Counted from the stretch's first letter, positions 17,180-25,067 are shown. The stretch: 64,000 nt of DNA from Lachnospiraceae bacterium (GCA_017448245.1 JAFSLV010000007.1:62001-126000), one strand, 5' to 3'. Program-made: numbers and translations. Notes: a model not told the origin generated them from the letters alone.

Positions 17180-17914
17180 AGGAAACGTATCCCCCTCTTT
17201 TTCAATTGCAAGCACGCGCTCCATGTACGGATACCGGTCCGACATGGCACGCGCTTTTTGTATGATGTCGTATTGCCCCCAGCAGTGCATCGGAACGACA
17301 ACCGTCGCATCGCACCCGCAGGTGTCAAAAAAGTCGGTGATGCCCTGGATCATTTCGTCGCCGAGCCTGGGGTCGAGGGGGATAAAGGCGATGTCAAAGT
17401 GCTGTCCTTTGATGCGGGCAAGCTCCTCGTGATAGATGCGGATGAGCGCCATGTCCTCCTCGTCGCCGTCCCAGTTCCAGGCGTTTAAGTCGCCGGCAAA
17501 ATAGATCTGCAGATCCTGTCCCTTCGTACCGCTGCTTTTTTCTCCGTGAACGGAAATCACAAATGCCACGCCCGTATCGTTGGAGACGAGCGTTTCCACC
17601 TGAAGCAGGGCGTCCTTCCATGTGTCATGCGGCTTCAGAAAGTGCGTGTGATCGTGAAGCGCCGACGGCACGTCGTTCTCCGGCACATCATCCGACAGGA
17701 CAAAGGTCACCTGCGGGACATGATCCCTTGCCGCCGCGTCCGCGATGCCGAAAATCTTTTTCGTATAATGATCAGGATGCGTGTGCGAGACAAAGACATA
17801 GAGCGGCTTTCCGGCGGGGAGTGCGGGCAGCGTCCCTTCCACAAAGTCAAAGAGCATGGTACAGACGGTTGTCTCGAGTAAAAAGCCGGAGTGATGGATA
17901 TACGTGAGCTGCAT
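17171..17914 (-). CDS. metallo-beta-lactamase-fold hydrolase
   Basis: A 247-residue MBL-fold protein without signal peptide. The metal-binding motif is VSHTHPDHYT, giving His44, His46, Asp48 and His49. Further ligands are likely in YFAGDLNAW (Asp) and VVPMHCWGQ (His). The short length, single domain and start MQLTYIHHSGF match the UlaG-like or general L-ascorbate lactonase-like group of cytosolic hydrolases, whose substrates are mostly unknown. AAGGAGGT lies just ahead of the ATG at 17914; the longer open frame upstream has no support. The 3' end overlaps the DUF4364 gene by 9 bp on the opposite strand. Confidence 0.82.
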   Translation of the reverse strand: MQLTYIHHSGFLLETTVCTMLFDFVEGTLPALPAGKPLYVFVSHTHPDHYTKKIFGIADAAARDHVPQVTFVLSDDVPENDVPSALHDHTHFLKPHDTWKDALLQVETLVSNDTGVAFVISVHGEKSSGTKGQDLQIYFAGDLNAWNWDGDEEDMALIRIYHEELARIKGQHFDIAFIPLDPRLGDEMIQGITDFFDTCGCDATVVVPMHCWGQYDIIQKARAMSDRYPYMERVLAIEKEGDTFPLF

Positions 17915-17930
17915 AAGACCTCCTTGCGGT

Positions 17931-17984
17931 GAGAACTGTCCCTTTTGACCGGAAACAAGCCAATGAGAACCGTCCCCTTTGGCA
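17931..17984 (+). repeat. GGGACGGTT-type interspersed repeat, copy 2
   Basis: GAGAACTGTCCCTTTTGACC, a linker containing AACAAGCCAATGAG, then AACCGTCCCCTTTGGCA. Nearly identical to copies at 15601 (inverted) and 25011. It lies upstream of both the hydrolase gene (minus) and topA (plus). Confidence 0.8.
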
Positions 17985-18009
17985 TATTTTAGCGGAAAAG
18001 GGAGGGTAC

Positions 18010-18038
18010 TTGCAAGTTTTGGCGTTTTGGTATATCTT
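18010..18038 (+). promoter_or_regulatory. topA promoter
   Basis: TTGCAA at 18010-18015 and TATCTT at 18033-18038 with a 17-bp spacer, about 65 bp ahead of the topA ATG and 25 bp after an interspersed repeat. Confidence 0.45.
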
Positions 18039-18104
18039 AGATGATTGTACGGCGAAACACCGCGACGTGAACTGTCCGTCGACGCGCCGGGAAAGGATAA
18101 CACC

Positions 18105-20195
18105 ATGGCATCGAAAAAAAATCTGGTCATTGTGGAGTCGCCGACCAAGGTCAAGGCGATCAAAAAGTTCTTAGGCGGAGGGTATGAGGTTGCGGCGTCC
18201 AACGGACACGTGCGGGACCTGCCCAAGAGCCGTCTCGGGATCGACACCGATCACGATTATGAACCGCAGTACATCACGATCCGCGGCAAGGGCGATCTGC
18301 TCGCGGCGCTGAGAAAGCAGGCGGCCAAGGCCGACCACATCTATCTCGCGACCGACCCGGACCGCGAGGGCGAGGCGATCTCGTGGCATCTGATCACGGC
18401 GCTCAAGCTGGATGCGCATCCGGAAAAATGCTCGCGCATCACCTTCAACGAGATCACCAAGGGGGCGGTCAAGGAATCCTTAAAGCATGCGCGGAGCATC
18501 GACATGCATCTGGTGGACGCGCAGCAGGCGCGCCGTGTCCTTGACAGGGTCGTGGGCTACCGGATCTCGCCGCTTTTGTGGGAAAAGATCAAGCGCGGAC
18601 TTTCCGCCGGCCGTGTTCAGTCGGTGGCACTGCGTATCATCTGCGACAGGGAGGACGAGATCGCGGCCTTTATCCCGAAAGAGTACTGGACGCTCGACGT
18701 GAGTCTTGCGGTCGCCGGGGAAAAGAAGCCGCTCGTTGCGCGCTACTGGGGCGACGAGTCGGGCAAAAAGGAGATTGAAAGCAAGGCGCAGCTCGACGCG
18801 ATCGTCAAGGATCTTTCGGGTGCCTCTTATCATATTGAAGAGATCAGGACCACGGAACGCACCAAAAAGCCGCCGCTGCCTTTTACGACCTCGACCCTGC
18901 AGCAGCAGGCCTCGAGTGCCCTCAATTTCAGCACGCAGAAAACGATGCGTGTCGCGCAGCAGCTCTATGAAGGCATCGACATCAAGGGCGAGGGGACGGT
19001 CGGTCTCATCACCTATCTGCGTACCGATTCGACCCGCATCTCCGATGAGGCGGCCAATGCGGCCAGCGCCTATATTGACAAACAGTACGGCAGCAAATAC
19101 GTCGGAAGCGCGGAGCAGACGACGGAGAAAAAAGAACGCATCCAGGACGCACACGAAGCGATCCGTCCGACGGATGTGACGCGCACGCCTTCCGCCGTCA
19201 AGGATTCGCTGACCAGGGAGCAGTTCCGTCTCTACCAGCTCATCTGGAAGCGCTTTGTCGCTTCGCGCATGGCGAGCGCACGCTACGAGACGACCGCCGT
19301 GCATATCGCGGCCGGCAGACATATCTTCCACGTGTCCGCCACACGCACGGTCTTTGACGGCTTTATGAATGTCTATACGGACGAGGATAACGTGCCGGAG
19401 AAAAATGTGCTGATGAAGGGCATCACCAAAGAAACCGGACTGGCCTTTGATGCGTTTGAGGAAAAGCAGCACTTTACGACGCCGCCGCCGCATTTCACGG
19501 AAGCGGCCCTCGTGCACGATCTCGAGGCGCTCGGCATCGGCAGACCCTCGACCTATGCGCCGACGATCTCGACGATCCTCGCGCGCCACTATATCACCAA
19601 GGAAAACCGCAATCTCTACGTGACGGAGCTTGGCGAAGCGGTCAACAAGCTGATGAAGGACAATTTCCCCGACATCGTCGATGTCCATTTTACCGCGACC
19701 ATGGAGCAGCAGCTCGATGACGTGGCGGAGGGGGACGTGCCGTGGAAGCAGCTGATCGAAAAGTTCTATCCCTCGCTTGATGCCGCGGTCGCGCAGGCGG
19801 AAAAGGTTCTTGAAAAGGTCACGATCGCGGACGAGGAGACCGATGTCATCTGCGAGCACTGCGGCCGTCACATGGTCATCAAATACGGTCCGCACGGCAA
19901 GTTCCTCGCCTGTCCCGGATTTCCGGAATGCCGCAACACCATGCCCTACTATGAAAAGATCGGTGTTGCCTGCCCCAAATGCGGCCAGGACGTCGTCATC
20001 CGCAAGACCAGGAAGGGGAGACGCTATTACGGCTGCATCGGCAACCCGGACTGCGATTTCATGGTCTGGCAGAAGCCCTCGAAGATCCGCTGTGAAAAAT
20101 GCGGCGGCGTCATGCTCGAAAAGGGCGGCAAGCTCGTGTGCATGGACGAGAACTGCGGCTTTACCTGCGACAGGCCGGATAATGACGATGAGTGA
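18105..20195 (+). CDS. topA: DNA topoisomerase I
   Basis: Type IA topoisomerase that relaxes negative supercoils. It has 696 residues. The Toprim domain begins at once (LVIVESPTKVKAIKKFLGG, with the acidic DPDREGEAISWH motif). The active-site Tyr304 lies in YLRTDSTR. The HEAIRPTD and SGIG-type (LGIGRPSTYAPTI) loops of the cleavage core follow. The C-terminus carries three Cys4 zinc ribbons (CEHCG...CPGFPEC, CPKCG...CIGNPDC, CEKCG...CMDENC). The ATG giving MASKKNLVIVESPT was chosen, with AAAGGA upstream; an earlier ATG at 18045 lacks a ribosome site. topA followed by codY and fla genes is a common Clostridial order. Confidence 0.97.
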   Translation: MASKKNLVIVESPTKVKAIKKFLGGGYEVAASNGHVRDLPKSRLGIDTDHDYEPQYITIRGKGDLLAALRKQAAKADHIYLATDPDREGEAISWHLITALKLDAHPEKCSRITFNEITKGAVKESLKHARSIDMHLVDAQQARRVLDRVVGYRISPLLWEKIKRGLSAGRVQSVALRIICDREDEIAAFIPKEYWTLDVSLAVAGEKKPLVARYWGDESGKKEIESKAQLDAIVKDLSGASYHIEEIRTTERTKKPPLPFTTSTLQQQASSALNFSTQKTMRVAQQLYEGIDIKGEGTVGLITYLRTDSTRISDEAANAASAYIDKQYGSKYVGSAEQTTEKKERIQDAHEAIRPTDVTRTPSAVKDSLTREQFRLYQLIWKRFVASRMASARYETTAVHIAAGRHIFHVSATRTVFDGFMNVYTDEDNVPEKNVLMKGITKETGLAFDAFEEKQHFTTPPPHFTEAALVHDLEALGIGRPSTYAPTISTILARHYITKENRNLYVTELGEAVNKLMKDNFPDIVDVHFTATMEQQLDDVAEGDVPWKQLIEKFYPSLDAAVAQAEKVLEKVTIADEETDVICEHCGRHMVIKYGPHGKFLACPGFPECRNTMPYYEKIGVACPKCGQDVVIRKTRKGRRYYGCIGNPDCDFMVWQKPSKIRCEKCGGVMLEKGGKLVCMDENCGFTCDRPDNDDE

Positions 20196-20227
20196 CAACT
20201 GACACGAAAATGATCGAATTGTACTAA

Positions 20228-20251
20228 AAATTTCACAAAATTCTGAAAACT
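20228..20251. promoter_or_regulatory. two overlapping CodY boxes upstream of codY
   Basis: The 15-mers at 20228-20242 (AAATTTCACAAAATT) and 20237-20251 (AAAATTCTGAAAACT) match the CodY consensus AATTTTCWGAAAATT with two and three mismatches. They overlap by 6 bp, an arrangement known to favour strong CodY binding. The site lies between topA and codY, which points to autoregulation. Confidence 0.6.
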
Positions 20252-20323
20252 GCACTAAAGAAATGACGCGCTTTTGCCGAAATATCTGGGTAAAGGCGCG
20301 TTTTTTCTGTGAGGGCTGAAAAT

Positions 20324-21136
20324 ATGAGCGGCGTACAATTATTAGACAAAACAAGAAAAATCGGCAAATTGTTGCACAGCGGAAACGAGGGCAGGGTTGT
20401 CTTTAACGACATCTGTGACGTGATGTGCGAAACGCTCTCGAGCAATGTCCTGGTCATCAGCCGCAAGGGCAAGGTGCTGGGCATCGGCAAGGGGACGGCG
20501 GGCAGCGAAATTGATGAGCTGATCGTCTCCAACGTGGGCGAGTTTATCGATCCGATGCTCAACGAGCGGCTTTTGTCCATTTTGTCTACCAAGGAAAATG
20601 TCAATCTGGAGACGCTGGGCTTTGAAAATACCAAAAAGGGGGATTACGAGGCGATCATCACCCCGGTAGAGATCGCCGGCGAGCGTCTGGGCACCCTCTT
20701 TTTATACAAAAAAGGGTCCTCTTATGACATCGAGGACATTATTTTATGCGAGTACGGAACGACCGTGGTGGGTCTCGAAATGCTGCGCGCCGTGACCGAG
20801 GAAACCGCGGAAGAACTGCGAAAACTCAATGTCGTGCAGGGCGCGATCGCGACGCTTTCCTACTCGGAAATGGAGGCGCTGATCCATATTTTCGACGAGC
20901 TCGACGGCGTCGAGGGGGTATTGGTCGCTTCGAAAATCGCCGATAATGTAGGTATCACGAGGAGCGTGATCGTCAATGCCCTGCGAAAATTTGAGTCCGC
21001 GGGCGTCATCGAGACGCGCTCGAGCGGCATGAAGGGCACCTATATCCGGGTCCTCAACGACGTGGTATTTGACGAGATCGAGAAGCTCAAATCCGAAGTT
21101 GCTTTGTCGGACAAAAATGAACGGATTAAAGGGTAA
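20324..21136 (+). CDS. codY: CodY, GTP- and branched-chain-amino-acid-sensing repressor
   Basis: Global repressor that represses motility and nutrient-scavenging genes when GTP and Ile/Leu/Val are plentiful. The 270 residues start MSGVQLLDKTRKIGKLLH; an in-frame GTG at 20309 is less likely. The N-terminal GAF domain (about 1-155) binds branched-chain amino acids. The C-terminal winged helix holds the very conserved VASKIADNVGITRSVIVNALRKFESAGVIETRSSGMKGTYIRV. The position immediately before the flagellar locus matches its known role as a motility regulator. Two CodY boxes precede the gene. Confidence 0.96.
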   Translation: MSGVQLLDKTRKIGKLLHSGNEGRVVFNDICDVMCETLSSNVLVISRKGKVLGIGKGTAGSEIDELIVSNVGEFIDPMLNERLLSILSTKENVNLETLGFENTKKGDYEAIITPVEIAGERLGTLFLYKKGSSYDIEDIILCEYGTTVVGLEMLRAVTEETAEELRKLNVVQGAIATLSYSEMEALIHIFDELDGVEGVLVASKIADNVGITRSVIVNALRKFESAGVIETRSSGMKGTYIRVLNDVVFDEIEKLKSEVALSDKNERIKG

Positions 21137-21166
21137 CAAAGTTATGCGAAAAATCGCAATAAGGTA

Positions 21167-21195
21167 TTGTGTTTTTTCGTAAACTGTAGTAGGAT
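21167..21195 (+). promoter_or_regulatory. probable main promoter of the flagellar locus
   Basis: TTGTGT at 21167-21172 and TAGGAT at 21190-21195 with 17 bp between, about 60 bp ahead of flgB. It looks like a sigmaA promoter, not a sigma28 one. No clear CodY box overlaps it. Confidence 0.45.
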
Positions 21196-21204
21196 AGGTA
21201 TATG

Positions 21205-21230
21205 TAGTATCTGCGGACGCGCAGACTACA
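21205..21230 (+). promoter_or_regulatory. hairpin in the flgB leader
   Basis: GTAG and TCTGCG pair with CGCAGA and CTAC around a GACG loop, with a two-base bulge. It would sit close to the 5' end of the flagellar mRNA. No c-di-GMP riboswitch consensus was seen. Confidence 0.4.
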
Positions 21231-21254
21231 AGGTTTAGTACCGGGGAAGTCAAC

Positions 21255-21650
21255 ATGTTCAAATCTAACGCGTTTGATTATATCAATGTGCTCGGCAAGG
21301 CGATGGATGCCGCATGGCTGCGCAACGACGCCATTGCCAACAATATCGCCAATATCGATACCCCCGGATACAAGCGGCAGGACATTTCCTTCGAGGCGGA
21401 GCTCGAACGTGCGCTCGGCTATCGCCGCTATATTTCGATGGATGCCAAGGTGGCGAGGCTCCGCAAGGCGGAGCTGGCCCCCAGAACCTACACGGATTAC
21501 GGGAATTTCTCCTACCGCATGGACGGCAACAACGTCGACGTAGATACCGAAAACGTCGCGCTGGCCGCCAACCAGCTGTGGTATAACGGACTCGCGACCT
21601 CGGTGCAGAACGAATTTACCAATCTGCAGGCCGCTATGAGGAGTTCGTAA
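21255..21650 (+). CDS. flgB: flagellar basal-body rod protein FlgB
   Basis: Proximal rod subunit, exported through the flagellar type III gate. The 131-residue protein has the conserved N-terminal motif AWLRNDAIANNIANIDTPGYKRQDISFEAEL and a C-terminal VALAANQLWYNGLATSVQNEFTNLQAAM helix; both pair as the D0 coiled coil. Length is normal. It is the first gene of the flagellar locus. A GGGGAAG ribosome site precedes the ATG. The gap to flgC is long (168 bp) and holds a repeat. Confidence 0.96.
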   Translation: MFKSNAFDYINVLGKAMDAAWLRNDAIANNIANIDTPGYKRQDISFEAELERALGYRRYISMDAKVARLRKAELAPRTYTDYGNFSYRMDGNNVDVDTENVALAANQLWYNGLATSVQNEFTNLQAAMRSS

Positions 21651-21699
21651 GCCGATCATTAGGGAGACGAAGGAACCGGACGAAGGAGCCTTATGAATA

Positions 21700-21790
21700 C
21701 AGTCCGAGGCACTTGCTGCCGAGGACGTGAGAAAACCGGAATTGTGCCAGGCGTCGACGGAGGCCATCGCAAAGCGATTTTCATGCCGAC
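21700..21790 (+). repeat. leader repeat, copy 2 (before flgC)
   Basis: CAGTCCGAGGCACTTGCTGC, then GAGGACGTGAGAA, and further ATTGTGCC and a CATCGCaaaGCGAT hairpin shared with the copy before fliQ (42161). It ends shortly before the flgC ribosome site. Confidence 0.6.
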
Positions 21791-21818
21791 GTCGATCATA
21801 GGGCGACGAAGGAGCCAT

Positions 21819-22295
21819 ATGAGCATCTTTGATTCATGGAATATCAATGCAACGGGTATGACGGCACAGCGTTTCCGCATGGACACGATCGCGGAAAACC
21901 TCGCCAATGCCAACACCACGCGCACCCTCGACGGCGAGCCCTACCGCCGCAAGGTCGTCACCTTTGCGGAAAAAGAGTACCGCACGCCGTTTTCCCGTGT
22001 GTTAAAGAAGGAGGTCAGCCGCCGTTTCGCGGGTCTGACCGGCAGGGATAATTATACCAGCAAGGGCGTCAAGGTCGACCGCGTGTCGGAGGACACCTGG
22101 ACGCAGATGAATATCGTATTTGATCCGTCGCATCCGGACGCGGATGAAAACGGATATGTGACGTATCCCAATGTCAATACGGTGACGGAGATGACCAACC
22201 TCATCGACGCGTCCAACGCTTACGAGGCCAATGCCACGGCATTTGAGGCTTCCAAGTCGATCGCGACGAGAGGCCTGCAGCTCGGAGGTGCCTGA
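21819..22295 (+). CDS. flgC: flagellar basal-body rod protein FlgC
   Basis: Proximal rod subunit of 158 residues. It starts MSIFDSWNINATGMTAQRFRM followed by AENLANANTTRT, the family signature, and ends with VNTVTEMTNLIDASNAYEANATAFEASKS-type C-terminal helix (conserved NVVTEM-like motif). The ATG has AAGGAG ahead of it; an in-frame ATG at 21693 upstream would add 42 residues encoded by the repeat and is not supported. The stop overlaps the fliE start by 1 bp. Confidence 0.96.
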   Translation: MSIFDSWNINATGMTAQRFRMDTIAENLANANTTRTLDGEPYRRKVVTFAEKEYRTPFSRVLKKEVSRRFAGLTGRDNYTSKGVKVDRVSEDTWTQMNIVFDPSHPDADENGYVTYPNVNTVTEMTNLIDASNAYEANATAFEASKSIATRGLQLGGA

Positions 22296-22651
22296 TGGCG
22301 ACGGGGCTTGATATTCTGGCTGTCAGAAATATGCAGTCCGGCGCGATTGCGCAGGCGGAGGCGCAGATCCGCGCAAACCGGATCCGCCGTGCGACGAGCG
22401 CCGTATATGACGACAATTACGAGAGTTCGTTTGCCAACGTGTTTGACAAGGTATTGCAGAATATCTCGACGACCAACGCGTACCTGTCCGATGCGGAAAA
22501 CGAGGAAATCCGCTGGGCCATCGGGGAGGCGGAATCGACGCACCAGCTGACGATTGCGCTGCAAAAGGCCCAGACCGCACTGCAGTACACGATCGCCATC
22601 CGCGACCGCGCACTGCAGGCATATAACCAAATAATGCAGATGCAGATATGA
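22295..22651 (+). CDS. fliE: flagellar hook-basal body complex protein FliE
   Basis: FliE joins the MS ring to the rod. The 118 residues end in the family's C-terminal helix (IALQKAQTALQYTIAIRDRALQAYNQIMQMQI, in two parts), which is the conserved region; the N-terminal half is variable, as usual. GGAGG lies at the end of flgC, 7 bases from the ATG. It is followed by 465 bp of repeats before fliF. Confidence 0.93.
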   Translation: MATGLDILAVRNMQSGAIAQAEAQIRANRIRRATSAVYDDNYESSFANVFDKVLQNISTTNAYLSDAENEEIRWAIGEAESTHQLTIALQKAQTALQYTIAIRDRALQAYNQIMQMQI

Positions 22652-22741
22652 AACAGGCAGCGAGCAAAAGTCGCTGACCGCCGTGCTTGCACGGGCGGGT
22701 AAGCGACCTTGGCGAGCGCAAATCATGAGGGGCGCAGTGAT

Positions 22742-22813
22742 GCGAAGCAGCACGTAAGCCCCGAATGATGAGCCCTGGTAAAGCCGCGAAGCGGCGACAG
22801 GGCGGTGCCTGTT
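22742..22813 (+). repeat. 72-bp repeat, copy 1 (after fliE)
   Basis: This stretch is identical base for base to 24932-25003 after fliF. It contains the nested hairpin CCCTG-gtaaa-GCCGC-gaa-GCGGC-ga-CAGGG and ends GGTGCCTGTT. In this copy GCCCC and ATGAT also pair with an upstream ATCATgaGGGGC. Confidence 0.85.
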
Positions 22814-22923
22814 TCAGGGGAAGCAACGCGAAACGCAGTGAGCGGTGCCTGTTTCAGGGGAAGCAACGCGAAACGCAGTGAGCGGTGCCTGTTTCAGGGG
22901 AAGCAACGCGAAACGCAGTGAGC
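22804..22923 (+). repeat. three perfect tandem copies of a 40-bp unit
   Basis: Units start at 22804, 22844 and 22884, each beginning GGTGCCTGTTTCAGGGGAAG and ending GCAGTGAGC. A fourth unit begins GGTGC and switches into a different repeat. A diverged partial copy lies at about 23000-23036. No gene is present in 22652-23116. Confidence 0.9.
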
Positions 22924-22927
22924 GGTG

Positions 22928-22985
22928 CGATTTCCGAGTGCTCGTCAGGATTTCGGGAGTGCGAAGCACGAAGCAATCCGTCGCT
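22928..22985 (+). repeat. covarying hairpin element, copy A (before fliF)
   Basis: Conserved CGATTTCCGA (22928-22937), then outer stem GGATT/AATCC (22948-22952 with 22975-22979) and inner hairpin GTGC-gaa-GCAC (22959-22969), then GTCGCTTA. Related to elements at 24857 and 26298. Confidence 0.7.
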
Positions 22986-23056
22986 TAGCGAAGTGGTAAA
23001 GCAACGCGAAACGCAGTGGGCGGTGCCTGTTTCAGGAAAAGCAACAGTTTTTTTCA

Positions 23057-23076
23057 CCGGTCTTGGGGAAGACCGG
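23057..23076 (+). promoter_or_regulatory. stable hairpin just upstream of fliF
   Basis: CCGGTCTT-gggg-AAGACCGG is a perfect 8-bp stem with a 4-base loop, about 40 bp ahead of the fliF ATG. The T-run lies before it, not after, so it is not an intrinsic terminator. An mRNA-stabilising or processing role is possible. Confidence 0.5.
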
Positions 23077-23116
23077 GAGAGGGTAGAAAAAGTTTTAACC
23101 AAAGGGGAGGTCTCAG

Positions 23117-24739
23117 ATGCCTGCACAAATGCGCGCACTCATCGACAGGATTCTTGAATGGTGGAATAAATTCTCCACCCGCCAGAAAACCATGATCATC
23201 ACCGGCGTGGTCGCGGTCGTACTGACCGTCGTAATCATGACCGTCGTACTGACCAGACCGAAATACGTGCATCTGTATCACGCGCAGAACGCGACGGAGA
23301 GTTCACAGGTCGACGAGATTCTGACGGAAGCCGGGCTCGACTACACGGTGTCGGGCGACGGGATGACCTTTATGATCAACAAGAACCAGGAATCCCGCGC
23401 CAACATTGCGCTCAACGCAGGTAACATCCGCGCCGAGTCCTGGTCGATCAACGACGTGACGAGCGGAGGCTTTTCAACGACCGAATCCGACAAACAAAGA
23501 CAGTGGGTGGCCTATCTCGAGAAAAAACTGGCGGGCGGTTTTATCGAAACCTTTTCCGCGATCAATTCCGCACGCGTCGAGCTCCACATTCCGGATCAGG
23601 ACGGGACGCTCCTTTCCCGCAACGAGGAATCGGGCGCTTCGATCGTGCTCGAGCTCAAAAACGAGGATGAGTTTACCGAAGACAACGCGGCCTATCTCGC
23701 GAGGGCCGTGGCAACGGCGATCGGCAATCCGACGACCGACAACATCGTCATCATGGACACCCGCGCAAGGCTCCTGTTTGCGGGCGGCTCCGACGGCGCA
23801 TCGGGAACCGGCGGTGTCACGACACAGCTCTCCTACAAGTCCAAGATGGAACAGTCCGTGCGCTCGCAGGTACGTAACGTCGTGATCGCAACGGGCATGT
23901 TTACCAAGGTGGAGGTGGGACTCAACCTCGATATCGATTTTTCCGACGCAAAGGTCGTGGAGCATCTCTTCTTTGCCCCGGAAGGACAGACGCAGGGCGT
24001 GCTTGCGCATCAGGACAACTATGAGGCAACCAACACCGCGGGCGTTGCGGGCGTGCCGGGCACCGACACAAACGACGAGACGACGACCTACGTCATGCAG
24101 GACAACCAGAACTCCCGCTCGACCGTGGAGGAAAATTCTTACGACTATCTGCCCAACGAGCGTATCACCGAATCGACGAGATGGGGTGCCGTCGATATGG
24201 GCAATTCCACGATCTCCGTGACCGCGACCAACTACCGCGTCATCAACCAGTCCGACTACAGTGCGGCGGACAATGGCGGATTGTCCTGGTCGGAATACAA
24301 GGCAGCCAATGCTCTGCCGACACCGCAGACCGACGAGGAAGTCATCGCGCAGGTCAGACAGCTCGTGGCCAACGCGACTGGAATCGCGCCGGAAAACGTG
24401 GCACTGGCGCTCTATGACGAAAACTATTTTGTCGACTCGACGGGCCTGCCCGTGAGCGTGACGGATATCCTGCAGATCGTGCTGATCATCGTCATCCTCG
24501 CACTCCTTGCCTTCGTCATCCTGCGCAGCATGCGCACGGCCAGGGAAGAAGACGAGGAGGGCGTACAGGAGCTGTCGGTGGAATCGCTTCTGGAATCGCA
24601 GCCGCTCGACTCCGACCTGGAGAACATCGAGATGGATGCGGGCAGCGAGACCAAACGCCTGATCGAGAAATTCATCGACGAAAACCCGGAAGCCGCTGCG
24701 AGCCTGCTACGAAACTGGTTAAACGAGGGATACATGTAA
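23117..24739 (+). CDS. fliF: flagellar MS-ring protein FliF
   Basis: FliF forms the membrane ring on which the motor and export gate are built. The 540 residues contain an N-terminal membrane helix (about 23-45), two ring-building motif domains with ARVELHIPDQDGTL in the second, a less conserved middle with EATNTAGVAGVPGT, a second membrane helix (about 450-472) and an acidic cytoplasmic tail. The tail ends in a conserved helix (RLIEKFIDENPEAAASLLRN then WL) that binds FliG. A GGGGAGG ribosome site precedes the ATG. Isolated from both neighbours by repeat-filled gaps. Confidence 0.96.
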   Translation: MPAQMRALIDRILEWWNKFSTRQKTMIITGVVAVVLTVVIMTVVLTRPKYVHLYHAQNATESSQVDEILTEAGLDYTVSGDGMTFMINKNQESRANIALNAGNIRAESWSINDVTSGGFSTTESDKQRQWVAYLEKKLAGGFIETFSAINSARVELHIPDQDGTLLSRNEESGASIVLELKNEDEFTEDNAAYLARAVATAIGNPTTDNIVIMDTRARLLFAGGSDGASGTGGVTTQLSYKSKMEQSVRSQVRNVVIATGMFTKVEVGLNLDIDFSDAKVVEHLFFAPEGQTQGVLAHQDNYEATNTAGVAGVPGTDTNDETTTYVMQDNQNSRSTVEENSYDYLPNERITESTRWGAVDMGNSTISVTATNYRVINQSDYSAADNGGLSWSEYKAANALPTPQTDEEVIAQVRQLVANATGIAPENVALALYDENYFVDSTGLPVSVTDILQIVLIIVILALLAFVILRSMRTAREEDEEGVQELSVESLLESQPLDSDLENIEMDAGSETKRLIEKFIDENPEAAASLLRNWLNEGYM

Positions 24740-24812
24740 GTGATAAGCGCCCGGACTGCGGCGATGTGTCCTGCATGCTTGCATGACAGGGCACATCGAC
24801 ATAGGACGGGGC

Positions 24813-24915
24813 AACAGATATGAGGAAAAAAGCCACGCGAGGCGTGCCGAGCGGGGCGATTTCCGAATATCTGTAGGACTGCGGGAGCACGGAGTGCGTA
24901 GCAGTCCGTAGCTTA
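24813..24915 (+). repeat. covarying hairpin element, copy B (between fliF and fliG)
   Basis: Starts with AACAGATATGAGGAAAAAAG, then hairpin CACGC-gag-GCGTG (24834-24846), CGATTTCCGA (24857-24866), outer stem GGACTGC/GCAGTCC (24876-24882 with 24901-24907) and inner GCAC-gga-GTGC (24887-24897). Same layout as copy C at 26254. Confidence 0.75.
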
Positions 24916-24931
24916 TCATGGTACGTCATCC

Positions 24932-25003
24932 GCGAAGCAGCACGTAAGCCCCGAATGATGAGCCCTGGTAAAGCCGCGAAGCGGCGACAGGGCGGTGCCT
25001 GTT
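24932..25003 (+). repeat. 72-bp repeat, copy 2 (after fliF)
   Basis: Identical over 72 bp to 22742-22813. Here it lies between a covarying hairpin element and a GGGACGGTT-type repeat. Together with these it fills the 410-bp gap 24740-25149, which has no gene. Confidence 0.85.
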
Positions 25004-25010
25004 ACAGAGA

Positions 25011-25064
25011 GAGAACCGTCCCTTTTGACCGAAAACAAGCCAATGAGAACCGTCCCCTTTGGCA
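25011..25064 (+). repeat. GGGACGGTT-type interspersed repeat, copy 3
   Basis: GAGAACCGTCCCTTTTGACC, linker, then GAGAACCGTCCCCTTTGGCA; differs from copy 2 at only a few positions. It ends four bases before the -35 box of the fliG promoter. Confidence 0.8.
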
Positions 25065-25067
25065 TAC

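Noticed and set aside
18480..20354. 624-codon minus-strand frame opposite topA
   Set aside because: The topA frame is full length with all motifs; the reverse frame has no ribosome site or recognisable domain and arises from codon bias.
20939..20946. sigma28 promoter (GCCGATAA) within codY
   Set aside because: No TAAA-like -35 at the right distance and it lies in conserved winged-helix coding sequence.
21137..21254. c-di-GMP riboswitch in the flagellar leader
   Set aside because: A motif was expected because of the PilZ gene, but the GEMM consensus is not there and the leader is too short.
21693..21818. Longer FlgC starting at the ATG 21693
   Set aside because: The extra 42 residues would be encoded by the leader repeat, and the ATG at 21819 has the AAGGAG site and the conserved FlgC N-terminus.
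22804..22923. CRISPR array
   Set aside because: The 40-bp units are directly adjacent with no spacers, and no cas genes are present.
23057..23076. Intrinsic terminator before fliF
   Set aside because: The stem is strong, but the T-run precedes it on the plus strand and would be an A-run on the minus strand, so it does not fit termination in either direction.
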